A stretch of DNA of 64,000 nucleotides from assembly GCA_904501735.1 (NCBI GenBank), contig CAJGBY010000002.1, positions 124,001-188,000 on the forward strand, read 5' to 3'. Source of the stretch: an uncultured Muribaculaceae bacterium. GTDB lineage: Bacteria; Bacteroidota; Bacteroidia; Bacteroidales; Muribaculaceae. A model generated the notes under the pieces. The model was not told the DNA's origin. It saw only the letters and a list, made by a program, of their open reading frames with translations, and made no database searches. How positions within the stretch are numbered: position 1 is the stretch's first letter; the number at the start of each line of letters is the position of its first letter. The position numbers were made by a program, and so were the translations under genes. Of this stretch, positions 34,633 through 42,504 are shown one piece after another.

Positions 34633-35778
34633 TTAGAAATACCACAAGTGGTCTTTTACCATTGTGATGCCGCGAGTACCAATCTTACCATCGATACGGC
34701 TAATTGATAGGAATGGAGTTGTTAGGTAATTGTGCGCTTGTGGGTCTACACTGTTAATCTTAACTCGTCCTGAGCAGTGAATGTATTCACCATCTTTTAG
34801 GTAGATACCAACATGTGTAACTCGACCGCTCTTTGTACCCCAGAACAACAAGTCACCAAGTTTAGCTGTCTTCCAATCTTTAGCTTCAATTCTTTGACCA
34901 ATCAAAGCTTGTTGTGATGCATCTCTGTGTAGAATGATACCATTTGCGAAGTATGACACCTTTACAAGACCAGAACAGTCAGTAACCTTAGTTGTTGTAC
35001 CACCCCAAAGATAACCATGTCCCATTAATCTATGAGCAACTTTTGTTATAAATTCAGCATCAAATGTTTGATCTGCCCATGTTTCCAATGGCTTAACTTC
35101 TTCTTTGCTTACATATCCTTCTCGTCCATCAGGTGTAGTTAGTTTAACAAATGCACCTTCATCAGCAACCAATTGAAGAATATTACCCATTACAAGGTCT
35201 GTCACAGTCTTATCTGAGTTAGGTTCTTCAACAAGGCGAGTTTGATATGAAGTTACAATGTATCTTTTAGATTTTCTCCATTGGTCAAATTCAATTTGAG
35301 TGATCTTGTGTAGTGAATTAGATGGAACATATGAAATATATTCATCTGGACCTTGTACTCTTGCCCAATCGCCTGAGTATTCCAAAATCTTCACTGGTGT
35401 ACCCATAATTGTTTGTGTTGCCATTTCAGCTGCGTGCTTACCTGCTGTGCGATGTGATGCAAGCGCCAACTTAACAATTGCCCATGGCTTTTCTTGAGTG
35501 TATTCAAGTACTGAAATGCTATCAATACATTGTACACCATTAGCTGAAAGGTTTTGGAGAATGTTATGCTTTAGGATATTGTTGTCTACCTTACCCTTGA
35601 TAATCCATTTTTCATTAGCTTGCTTAGCTTCAAGTTCACATATTGCAATTCTTGCATCTGGAGCAAGTTGTTTCTTAATACTTTGTAAAAGCTCAGTTAC
35701 ATTTTCTTGTGCATTAATTGTATTGTAGCCCAACACAAGAGCACAAGACAAAGCGATTAATTTGATTGATTTTTTCAT
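34633..35778 (-). CDS. NlpC/P60 endopeptidase with SH3-like domains
   Basis: The signal peptide (residues 1-23, ending INAQ) is followed by a domain of unknown type (about 25-110) and two bacterial SH3-like domains (about 112-160 and 172-232). The NlpC/P60 domain lies at about 245-375. Catalytic Cys is in TDCSGLV, with His in HVGIYL and the third polar residue His in YIHCSGRV. This is the layout of gamma-D-glutamyl-L-diamino acid endopeptidases of the YkfC type, which cut L-Ala-D-Glu from stem peptides. That fits the epimerase gene behind it. It is exported and probably periplasmic. Confidence 0.9.
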   Translation of the reverse strand: MKKSIKLIALSCALVLGYNTINAQENVTELLQSIKKQLAPDARIAICELEAKQANEKWIIKGKVDNNILKHNILQNLSANGVQCIDSISVLEYTQEKPWAIVKLALASHRTAGKHAAEMATQTIMGTPVKILEYSGDWARVQGPDEYISYVPSNSLHKITQIEFDQWRKSKRYIVTSYQTRLVEEPNSDKTVTDLVMGNILQLVADEGAFVKLTTPDGREGYVSKEEVKPLETWADQTFDAEFITKVAHRLMGHGYLWGGTTTKVTDCSGLVKVSYFANGIILHRDASQQALIGQRIEAKDWKTAKLGDLLFWGTKSGRVTHVGIYLKDGEYIHCSGRVKINSVDPQAHNYLTTPFLSISRIDGKIGTRGITMVKDHLWYF

Positions 35779-35788
35779 TTTTAGTTTT

Positions 35789-37207
35789 TTATTTTATAGG
35801 AGTTATTTTATTTACAATTAGATTTGATTTGTACTTTGTGATGTTTGCTTTCTTCCATTCTACTTCACCAGCTTGGAAGTCTACAGTTTCACATCTTAAA
35901 TATTTCTTAGCAGGAGAGAACACGCCATTGATACCTTCATTAGTTGCGAAACGATAACCATCAATAGATGATTTGAAGAAGTCGGCAAATGGTTGCTTGT
36001 AAGTTGTTCTACCTCTTGACATATCGCATGGAACCCATCCTGTACCTTCAAAATAAACTTCCAACCAGTCATGCCATCCAGTAGATGTTTCAGTGAATTC
36101 CCAACCACTTTCCCAACGAGCAGGAATACCAAGGTTTCTAAGAAGTGAAATATAAAGAAGAGCTACTTGACCACAGTCACCGTGATTGATGTTAAGCACA
36201 TATTCTGGCATTGATGGAATAGTACTATAATCGAGTGCGCCAGCCCAAGGATAATTAGCCGAAATCCAATCATAAATCATTGACGCTTGCTTTACTGGGT
36301 TCTTTTCTTTGCCAACAATTGATAGGGCAAGATCCAAATATTTCTTATTTACAAGAATGTGAGGCAACACCTGACATGTATTTTTCTTGTAATTTTCAGT
36401 TGTTCTGTCGTAAGGTTTTATATTGCGCAAAATATCAGCTTTTGAGAAAACTTGCGCTCCAACTTCGTAAGAGAACTTGATTTCGAAGCGAGTAGGTTTG
36501 TTCTTTTCAGCCTTTTGTTCCATATACACAGTGTGGTGAACACTACCTTGTGAATGTGTAACAGGAGAAGAAGAATAAGTTAGGTTGAAATTTCTTTGTC
36601 TGCCATTATCATATGGGAATGGAAGCCATGCACGAATGATTTCGCCTGCTGGAACTTCATTTGCTGGAACTTCCAAGAAATATGTCATTTCAACAGTCTT
36701 CCAATCACAAACATTGTTTTCATCTCGTTTTTGTGATAAGATATTAGCTACGATCTTATGTACATCAGCATAATCTTTAGCTCTATCTGTTTTAATTTGT
36801 TCAGCGTACAAGTCTTTGTTTAGAAGGCTAAAATTACGAATTGATTTTCTGAACCACCATTCTTGGCCGTCAATTACTCTTGTTTCAAGATATTTCTTAT
36901 CTTTCCATTCTGCTATTTGGTTATCAGTAGCTCCAGGAACCTTTTCAAGAAGCAATTTCTTACCTTCTTCAGGAGTATATCTAAAATCATTGCGAATTCT
37001 TTGCATCATTGTTTGCAAAGAGTCGATAAGAACAGGGTATTGTTTCTTTTCTTTTTTACTTAACCCGTTAATTATATTTTCAACTTTTTTAAATTCACCA
37101 TTATTTAAAAACTTTACAGCATCATTCTTCCAGCTCTGAGCTGATAGACCTGTGCATAATAAAGAGCACACAGCGAATGATAATAGTTTTTGGTAGTTTC
37201 GTTTCAT
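35789..37207 (-). CDS. Exported transglutaminase-like protease-fold protein
   Basis: A signal peptide (MKRNYQKLLSFAVCSLLCTGLSA) precedes 220 residues of mixed sequence and then a transglutaminase-core domain. Catalytic Cys is in INHGDCGQVALLYISLLRNLG (about residue 345), His in TGWHDWLEVYFEG and Asp in WVPCDMSRG. Most bacterial members are hydrolases of peptides and not cross-linking enzymes. It begins the operon with NlpC/P60 and dipeptide epimerase genes (10 and 34 bp gaps), which suggests a role in handling peptidoglycan-derived peptides. Its precise reaction is not known. Confidence 0.85.
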   Translation of the reverse strand: MKRNYQKLLSFAVCSLLCTGLSAQSWKNDAVKFLNNGEFKKVENIINGLSKKEKKQYPVLIDSLQTMMQRIRNDFRYTPEEGKKLLLEKVPGATDNQIAEWKDKKYLETRVIDGQEWWFRKSIRNFSLLNKDLYAEQIKTDRAKDYADVHKIVANILSQKRDENNVCDWKTVEMTYFLEVPANEVPAGEIIRAWLPFPYDNGRQRNFNLTYSSSPVTHSQGSVHHTVYMEQKAEKNKPTRFEIKFSYEVGAQVFSKADILRNIKPYDRTTENYKKNTCQVLPHILVNKKYLDLALSIVGKEKNPVKQASMIYDWISANYPWAGALDYSTIPSMPEYVLNINHGDCGQVALLYISLLRNLGIPARWESGWEFTETSTGWHDWLEVYFEGTGWVPCDMSRGRTTYKQPFADFFKSSIDGYRFATNEGINGVFSPAKKYLRCETVDFQAGEVEWKKANITKYKSNLIVNKITPIK

Positions 37208-37349
37208 TGTTTAATATTTATTTAATTGTTCACTACAAAAATAGTAAAAAAACAGCAAATTGAATAGCAGTTTAAACTAATTTTACGTGATATGTTGTAA
37301 AATATCTTAATATTTTTAGAACTGACATGTCAATCATATACAATTTTGC

Positions 37350-37357
37350 TAATTTTG
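37350..37357 (+). promoter_or_regulatory. -7 box of the exported TPR gene
   Basis: TAATTTTG, 20 bp before the start codon at 37378. No TTG was seen at -33. Confidence 0.4.
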
Positions 37358-37377
37358 CGAACAAATATTGACGACTT

Positions 37378-38199
37378 ATGAAGATAAAAATTTCATTACT
37401 TTTATTAAGTATATGTTTTTCACTAAATATTTCGGCTAAAACTGAATATTATGAATTGGTTGATTCTGCCGAAGTTAACATAAAAGAAAAGCGATGGGAT
37501 AGGGCTGAATCGTTTCTAAAAGAGCTGCTCCGTTCATATCCCGACGATAATAATAACTCTCTAATTATTTCAAATCTTGCAACTGTACAGAGATATCAGG
37601 GTAAAGTTAGTGAAGCAATTCGAAACTATTCGTTTGCCATAAACATGACTCCAAATGCAGTAACTTTATTAAAAAATCGAGCATCTTTGTATCTCGAAGT
37701 TGATAGTGTTACGCGTGCGTTAAGTGATTACGATCGCATATTGAGTTTGGATGAGAAAGACGAAGAATCTCGCTATTATCATGGCATTTTATCGTTGCGA
37801 GTTGGCAATTTGGATGAAGCTAAATTAGACTTCGATTATATCTTATATTATAATCCTGCTTCTGGTTTGGGACGAGAAGGTTTAGCTCATTACAATAAGA
37901 TAAAAAAGGATTATACTCAAGCAATTAAATACTTCACTGAGATTATTGAGCAATTCCCAAGTGCTATTTTATATTCGAATAGAGCTGAGTGCTATTTGGC
38001 TCAAAAAAGGCTCAATGAAGCAGAAAAAGACATTGACAAAGCATTAGGAATCACTCCTGAAGACGGATATTTATATGTGCTACGAGCAAAACTGCGAAAA
38101 CTAAGATTTGATCGTGATGCAATGGAAGCCGATTTGATGTTGGCCGAAAAATATGGCTTCAGTCGTGAGCTCGCAGAAGAGATTTTAAGAGTGAAATAA
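37378..38199 (+). CDS. Exported TPR-repeat protein
   Basis: The 273-residue protein has a signal peptide (MKIKISLLLLSICFSLNISA) followed by about six tetratricopeptide repeats that fill the rest (for example WDRAESFLKELLRSYPDDNN, GKVSEAIRNYSFAINMTPNA, RALSDYDRILSLDEKDE, DEAKLDFDYILYYNPAS, RLNEAEKDIDKALGITPED). It is presumably a periplasmic or outer-membrane binding scaffold. An HU/SPOR protein gene follows 36 bp later but has its own promoter. Confidence 0.85.
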   Translation: MKIKISLLLLSICFSLNISAKTEYYELVDSAEVNIKEKRWDRAESFLKELLRSYPDDNNNSLIISNLATVQRYQGKVSEAIRNYSFAINMTPNAVTLLKNRASLYLEVDSVTRALSDYDRILSLDEKDEESRYYHGILSLRVGNLDEAKLDFDYILYYNPASGLGREGLAHYNKIKKDYTQAIKYFTEIIEQFPSAILYSNRAECYLAQKRLNEAEKDIDKALGITPEDGYLYVLRAKLRKLRFDRDAMEADLMLAEKYGFSRELAEEILRVK

Positions 38200-38200
38200 T

Positions 38201-38231
38201 TTGCATTATTGTCAAAAAACTGCTAATTTTG
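38201..38231 (+). promoter_or_regulatory. Promoter of the HU/SPOR gene, placed for a leaderless mRNA
   Basis: TTG (38201-38203), a 20-bp spacer and TAATTTTG (38224-38231), an excellent fit. The start codon begins 5 bp after the -7 box, so transcription should begin at or next to the ATG. Confidence 0.6.
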
Positions 38232-38235
38232 TATT

Positions 38236-39147
38236 ATGATTTCTGTACTAGACCATATAGAATACCTAACATCCAAGCATGATTGTGTAATTGTGCCTGG
38301 ACTTGGTGCATTTATTTCGCACTACTCAGTGAAGAAAAATGCTAATGGTATGCCCATAGGTTTAAGTAGAGAAATTTCATTCAATCAATCAGTTGCACAT
38401 AGCGATGGGTTGTTAGCTCATTCAATTTCTCGTCGAGAAAAAATCACTTATGAATTAGCTAATCTTGAAATTGCCAACTATGTCAATTCACTTCGTTCAC
38501 AACTTAGCCACGAAGGTGAAGTGCCTGTGGGTAGAGTGGGGTATTTTAGTAATACAGCCGAAAATACATTGGAATTCTTCCCATTCCCATCAAGAAATGT
38601 AAATAATGATTTTTATGGCTTGTCTTCTATTTCTTTAAAACCGTTAGCTGTTGAAGAAGTTGCCGAAGTTAAAAAGGAAACAATCAAGTCAAATATCGTT
38701 CCATTTACAAGAAAGTTCATGAGAGCTGCTGCTTCAATTGTGCTACTCATTGGAATGGTTTTGGTGCTATCTACACCTGTTATCAATAATAACAGTCAGG
38801 ATTATGCTAATTTAAATGCATTTACTCTTAAATCACAAGATATATCAGAAAATAGAGAGTTACTAATCTCAATTCCAGCTATCACAATTCAAGAAGAAGT
38901 AGTTTCAGAAGAAACTGAGGTAAAACTTAGCGAAGCTCCTGGAAATTATGGTCTTGTGATTGCTTCTCTACCAACTGAAGCTTTAGCAAATAAATATATT
39001 GCCGAAAATAACATAACTAATTGCGCAATATTTAAGTCAACTACAAAGTATCGTGTTTATATCGAAAAGGGTACTTATGATGAAATGATTTCATTAAAAG
39101 AAACTAAGTACGCCAATAGTGATGCTTGGGTTTGCCGAGTTAAGTAA
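38236..39147 (+). CDS. HU-CCDC81/SPOR domain membrane protein
   Basis: The N-terminal domain (about residues 1-120; VLDHIEYLTSKHDCVIVPGLGAFISHY) matches the HU-CCDC81 fold, a DNA-binding-derived domain found in Bacteroidota cell-envelope proteins. A single membrane segment follows at about 156-178 (AAASIVLLIGMVLVLS). A C-terminal SPOR domain (about 230-303, YGLVIASLPTEALANKYIAEN...YRVYIEKG) should bind denuded septal peptidoglycan. It probably acts in division or envelope remodelling. The start is well supported because the HU domain begins directly with it. No ribosome-binding sequence lies before it. Confidence 0.9.
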   Translation: MISVLDHIEYLTSKHDCVIVPGLGAFISHYSVKKNANGMPIGLSREISFNQSVAHSDGLLAHSISRREKITYELANLEIANYVNSLRSQLSHEGEVPVGRVGYFSNTAENTLEFFPFPSRNVNNDFYGLSSISLKPLAVEEVAEVKKETIKSNIVPFTRKFMRAAASIVLLIGMVLVLSTPVINNNSQDYANLNAFTLKSQDISENRELLISIPAITIQEEVVSEETEVKLSEAPGNYGLVIASLPTEALANKYIAENNITNCAIFKSTTKYRVYIEKGTYDEMISLKETKYANSDAWVCRVK

Positions 39148-39170
39148 GATTTTATAAATATCATAATAGT

Positions 39171-39200
39171 AAAAGAGAATGCATTCGCATTCTCTTTTTT
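39171..39200 (+). terminator. Terminator of the HU/SPOR gene
   Basis: AAAAGAGAATGC and GCATTCTCTTTT form a 12-bp stem with an ATTC loop, followed by TTT. Confidence 0.85.
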
Positions 39201-39224
39201 TGTTTACCTGTACAGTACTACCAC

Positions 39225-39258
39225 AAAAAATAGGAGAATATCTAATGATACTCTCCTA
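39225..39258 (-). terminator. Terminator of the rpsF-rpsR-rplI operon
   Basis: TAGGAGAATATC and GATACTCTCCTA pair (11 of 12) around TAAT. On the minus strand the stem is followed by TTTTTT. Confidence 0.75.
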
Positions 39259-39282
39259 ATGATTTTATTGTTGTCAGTTTTA

Positions 39283-39738
39283 TTATTCAGCAACTTCTTC
39301 AGCAACAACTTCGAAAGGAATTTCAACTGATACTTCCTTGTGAAGCTTAACAAGAGCCTTGTAAGAACCAACTTCCTTAACTGCTTCCTTAACAACGATG
39401 ATCTTACGATCTACTTCGTGGCCAAGTTTAGCAAGTTCTTCAGCAACTTGAGCGCTACCTACTGAACCATAGATAGAACCGTTTGCACTTGTTTTAGCTG
39501 TGATAGTTAGAGCTACGCCTTCAAGAGTTGCAGCCTTAGCTTCAGCGTCAGCCTTGATCTTAGCGATCTTGTGAGCGCGTTGCTTAAGTACTTCAGCTAG
39601 TTGCTTAAGAGCACCTGGAGATGCAATAACTGCCTTACCTTGTGGGATTAGGTAGTTGCGACCATAACCGCTCTTTACTTCTACTACATCGTCCTTGTAT
39701 CCAAGGTTTGCGATATCTTCTTTCAATATAATTTTCAT
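39283..39738 (-). CDS. rplI: 50S ribosomal protein bL9
   Basis: bL9 binds 23S rRNA and extends between ribosomes. The 151 residues show the conserved N-terminal domain (MKIILKEDIANLGYKDDVVEVKSGYGRNYLIPQGKAVIAS), the long helix, and the C-terminal domain (LTITAKTSANGSIYGSVGSAQVAEEL). It is the last gene of the operon. A perfect AAAGGAGG lies before the start at a 9-nt spacing, which is rare in this window. Confidence 0.97.
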   Translation of the reverse strand: MKIILKEDIANLGYKDDVVEVKSGYGRNYLIPQGKAVIASPGALKQLAEVLKQRAHKIAKIKADAEAKAATLEGVALTITAKTSANGSIYGSVGSAQVAEELAKLGHEVDRKIIVVKEAVKEVGSYKALVKLHKEVSVEIPFEVVAEEVAE

Positions 39739-39747
39739 AAATCAAAT

Positions 39748-39755
39748 CCTCCTTT
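39748..39755 (-). promoter_or_regulatory. Shine-Dalgarno sequence of rplI
   Basis: AAAGGAGG on the minus strand ends 9 nt before the rplI ATG, fully complementary to the canonical anti-SD. Located in the 21-bp gap between rpsR and rplI, so not explained by coding constraint. Confidence 0.85.
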
Positions 39756-39759
39756 AAAA

Positions 39760-40029
39760 TTATTTCATCAAATCGGTTACATAAGGAAGAAGAGCAAGGT
39801 GACGAGCACGCTTAACAGCTTGAGCCACTCTTCTTTGGAACTTAAGTGAAGTACCTGTGATGCGACGAGGAAGGATTTTACCTTGTTCGTTCAAGAATTT
39901 CTTCAAGAATTCAGGATCCTTGTAGTCGATATACTTGATACCGCTTCTCTTAAAACGGCAATATTTTTTCTTCTTCACATCCACTGCAAGTGGAGTAAGG
40001 TATCTGATTTCTGATTGAGCTTGTGCCAT
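39760..40029 (-). CDS. rpsR: 30S ribosomal protein bS18
   Basis: bS18 pairs with bS6 on the 30S platform. In Bacteroidota it helps to hide the 3' end of 16S rRNA. The 89 residues carry CRFKRSGIKYIDYKDPEFL and RRITGTSLKFQRRVAQAVKRARHLALLPY, the usual bS18 core, behind an extra N-terminal MAQAQSEIRYLTPLAVDVKKK. The start is separated by one base from the rpsF stop, and a strong Shine-Dalgarno sequence lies within the end of rpsF. Confidence 0.97.
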   Translation of the reverse strand: MAQAQSEIRYLTPLAVDVKKKKYCRFKRSGIKYIDYKDPEFLKKFLNEQGKILPRRITGTSLKFQRRVAQAVKRARHLALLPYVTDLMK

Positions 40030-40030
40030 A

Positions 40031-40396
40031 TTACTTTTCCTCCTTTACTTCTTCATTGTTAGTTTTTGCACCCTTAAGACTTCTTCTCTTAGCAGCATAT
40101 TCTGCAGCGTACTTGTCTAGGAAGAATGTCAAGAAACGGATAACTTTTTCGTCACGACGGAAAGCTGTTTCAAGCTTCTTGATTAGTGATGGCTCAGCAT
40201 CAAACTCGATAAGATTGTAAAATCCGGTAGTCTTCTTTTGAATTGGGTAAGCAAGCTTGCGTAGGCCCCAATTTTCAACATTCACGATTTCAGCACCGTT
40301 GTTGCTTAGGAATGTTGTGAATTTTTCTACCGCTTCCTTCATCTGAACATCAGACAAAACGGGAGTTAAAATGAAAACGGTTTCGTAATGATTCAT
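40031..40396 (-). CDS. rpsF: 30S ribosomal protein bS6
   Basis: bS6 forms a heterodimer with bS18. The 121 residues begin MNHYETVFILTPVLSD and include GLRKLAYPIQKKTTGFYNLIEF, typical of the family, with a charged tail ending KEEK. The tail codons AAG GAG GAA create the Shine-Dalgarno sequence of rpsR. rpsF itself has no such sequence before its start. It heads the rpsF-rpsR-rplI operon, with no ssb or priB gene between as in some bacteria. Confidence 0.97.
   Translation of the reverse strand: MNHYETVFILTPVLSDVQMKEAVEKFTTFLSNNGAEIVNVENWGLRKLAYPIQKKTTGFYNLIEFDAEPSLIKKLETAFRRDEKVIRFLTFFLDKYAAEYAAKRRSLKGAKTNNEEVKEEK
40039..40046 (-). promoter_or_regulatory. Shine-Dalgarno sequence of rpsR
   Basis: AAAGGAGG on the minus strand lies 9 nt before the rpsR ATG, inside the last codons of rpsF. 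The spacing is the same as at rplI. Confidence 0.85.
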
Positions 40397-40445
40397 AACG
40401 TTTTGATTATTAATTATTTAAACATTTTGCTCACTTTGAGCAGTG

Positions 40446-40476
40446 CAAAGTTACGAATTATTTTTAAATTACACAA
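40446..40476 (-). promoter_or_regulatory. Promoter of the rpsF operon
   Basis: On the minus strand TTG (40474-40476), 20 bp, TAACTTTG (40446-40453). Transcription should start near 40440, at the top of a small hairpin TGCTCA-CTT-TGAGCA (40428-40442) in the leader. Confidence 0.65.
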
Positions 40477-40592
40477 CATTTTTTGTTTATTCTCATTGCG
40501 ATATGTGTTATCAATCACATAATTAGCGATTGTGCGAGCCCATTATAAGAACCACAAAAAGCACAATATTTTTATATTTAAACAAAAGTGTA

Positions 40593-40600
40593 TAATTTTG
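40593..40600 (+). promoter_or_regulatory. -7 box upstream of the alpha/beta hydrolase gene
   Basis: TAATTTTG, 35 bp before the start. No -33 TTG at the right distance. Confidence 0.35.
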
Positions 40601-40635
40601 TTCCACATTATCACCTATGCTAAAATAACATTATT

Positions 40636-41643
40636 ATGAAATTCAGAATGATTAGTTTTATAATTATATATGTATTCACATCCTTGTTTATTTTTGGTCG
40701 TGAATGGAATGTTGATATTTTAGGTAACGACTTTAAGTATACAACAATCGAGCAACCTGACGATTACTCTGGTAAGGTTATTTCAACTATAATCAAGAAA
40801 GAACCTATTATTAAAGGTGATAGAGCGATACTTTATATTCATGGCTATAATGACTATTTCTACCAAAAAGAAATGGCCGATTCATTTATAACGCATGGTT
40901 ACAACTTTTACGCTATTGATTTGCGAAAATATGGCCGCTCAATTCTAAAAGACCAAACAAAATTCGAAGCAAGAAGCCTTGATGAGTATTTTCAAGACAT
41001 CGATTCTGCGCTATATATAATAGAAGAAGATTGTATAAATAATGTCATTCTAATAGGGCATTCCACTGGAGGCCTGATTTCCGCTTATTATTTGTCGAGC
41101 AAAAAAGACCAAGAAGGCATCATAAAAGCGTTAATTCTCAATAGTCCTTTCCTTGAATTTAATCTTAGCGCATTTCAGAAAGAATATTTAGTACCTCTCG
41201 TGTCATCATTTTCCGGTGTTTTCCCCAACATTTCTATTCCTCAAAATAGTAATGATGCTTATGCGCAAAGTCTTCTACGCAATTATCATGGCGAATGGGA
41301 TTATAACACCTCCTGGAAATTACCTCTATCTCCCGATGTTACAAGTGGTTGGATTGGAGCTATATACAAAGCTCAGCAAAAGTTGCACAATGATGCAAAC
41401 ATTAACATACCTATATTATTAATGCGATCAGATCGTTCCATTTACGGCGAGGAATGGACTTCAGACTTTAATAGGGGTGATGCCGTTTTAAATGTGGATG
41501 ATATTTCAAAGTATGGAAGAAAATTAGGTTCAAATGTGAAAGAAGTGGTAGTAAAAGAAGGCTTGCACGATTTGTTCTTATCGCACAAGCCTGTAAGAGA
41601 TGCTTTATATAACTATATTTTTAATAGGCTAAAAACCAATTAA
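40636..41643 (+). CDS. Alpha/beta hydrolase, lysophospholipase-like, exported
   Basis: The signal peptide (MKFRMISFIIIYVFTSLFIFG) is followed by an alpha/beta-hydrolase fold of the monoacylglycerol-lipase type (hydrolase_4). The oxyanion segment is YIHGYNDY, the nucleophile elbow LIGHSTGGLIS (Ser about residue 143), the acid is Asp in LLMRSDRS and the base His in VKEGLHDLFLS. It probably cleaves a lipid or ester in the envelope. It converges on a lipoprotein gene 11 bp away with no evident terminator between them. Confidence 0.85.
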   Translation: MKFRMISFIIIYVFTSLFIFGREWNVDILGNDFKYTTIEQPDDYSGKVISTIIKKEPIIKGDRAILYIHGYNDYFYQKEMADSFITHGYNFYAIDLRKYGRSILKDQTKFEARSLDEYFQDIDSALYIIEEDCINNVILIGHSTGGLISAYYLSSKKDQEGIIKALILNSPFLEFNLSAFQKEYLVPLVSSFSGVFPNISIPQNSNDAYAQSLLRNYHGEWDYNTSWKLPLSPDVTSGWIGAIYKAQQKLHNDANINIPILLMRSDRSIYGEEWTSDFNRGDAVLNVDDISKYGRKLGSNVKEVVVKEGLHDLFLSHKPVRDALYNYIFNRLKTN

Positions 41644-41654
41644 AATCATCTGTA

Positions 41655-42500
41655 TTATTGTTGTAAAGATGCTTTTGTTTGCTCAATTTGTTTTTGAGCC
41701 AATTGCAGTTTTTGTTCCAAGAACATTTTCTTTATTATCGCTGATTTACCACGATTCTTATTCGTTGCAAATCTGTAAGTCTCGTTAATAGCTTTTATCA
41801 TTTTAGGCTCAAGCTTAATTGAATATTGTTTTTTACCTTTAAATGTAAGCTTGACATTTGAGCTATTATTATTTGCAACAAAATAACCTAATGTATCGCA
41901 TTCTTGATTGGTAAATGTAATGCTTTCGTAAGCTATACCGTCACTATTATAGCAATAATTGCGTGACTTATCATAAGCAACCGATTTTGAAGATACTTCG
42001 CCTGCGCCTGATGATAACGCAACAGAAGTGTGGCTTACACTATTACCTTTCAAATAAGACACAAGATAAAACATATCAGCTTCATCAATTCGTGGTTCAA
42101 TAGTGGTTCTATTATCATCACCTGCCTTATCGGCAATAGATTTATGGATAAAATATCCTTCTACCATATCTTTGAGCTTTACATACTTGAAGCTTCCTGA
42201 TAATTCCATGTTTTCCGACTCAAGAACCGAAATTAAACTATCATTTGATGCAATTTCATCTTTTATTAAGCCTTCTTGATTGAGGACTCTCAAGTACAAT
42301 CCTTTCTTTAATAGATCAATATCATCCTTGTAATTATTTTTCAAAGAATCGAGTAGGGCAACTGATTGCTGATAATTACCACTTTGATATTGTTCGCTTG
42401 CTTGTGAGTACAATGATTCAGCTACATTATCATTGGAATTTGTGCACGAACACATTACACCAACCGATACACACATTGTTATTATAGCTCTCAGTGACAT
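41655..42500 (-). CDS. Lipoprotein of unknown function, downstream of the RSH gene
   Basis: With the start at MSLRAIITMCV the 281-residue protein has a compact signal peptide and lipobox (GVMCSC), and begins 4 bp after the RSH stop. The longer open frame would overlap that gene. After the Cys comes a TPR-like hairpin (SLYSQASEQYQSGNYQQSVALLDSLKNNY), then a mainly beta domain without motifs I recognise, and a basic coiled C-terminus rich in K and Q (LEQKLQLAQKQIEQTKASLQQ). I cannot name a family. Linkage to (p)ppGpp synthesis may be only transcriptional. Confidence 0.65.
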   Translation of the reverse strand: MSLRAIITMCVSVGVMCSCTNSNDNVAESLYSQASEQYQSGNYQQSVALLDSLKNNYKDDIDLLKKGLYLRVLNQEGLIKDEIASNDSLISVLESENMELSGSFKYVKLKDMVEGYFIHKSIADKAGDDNRTTIEPRIDEADMFYLVSYLKGNSVSHTSVALSSGAGEVSSKSVAYDKSRNYCYNSDGIAYESITFTNQECDTLGYFVANNNSSNVKLTFKGKKQYSIKLEPKMIKAINETYRFATNKNRGKSAIIKKMFLEQKLQLAQKQIEQTKASLQQ

Positions 42501-42504
42501 CTTA

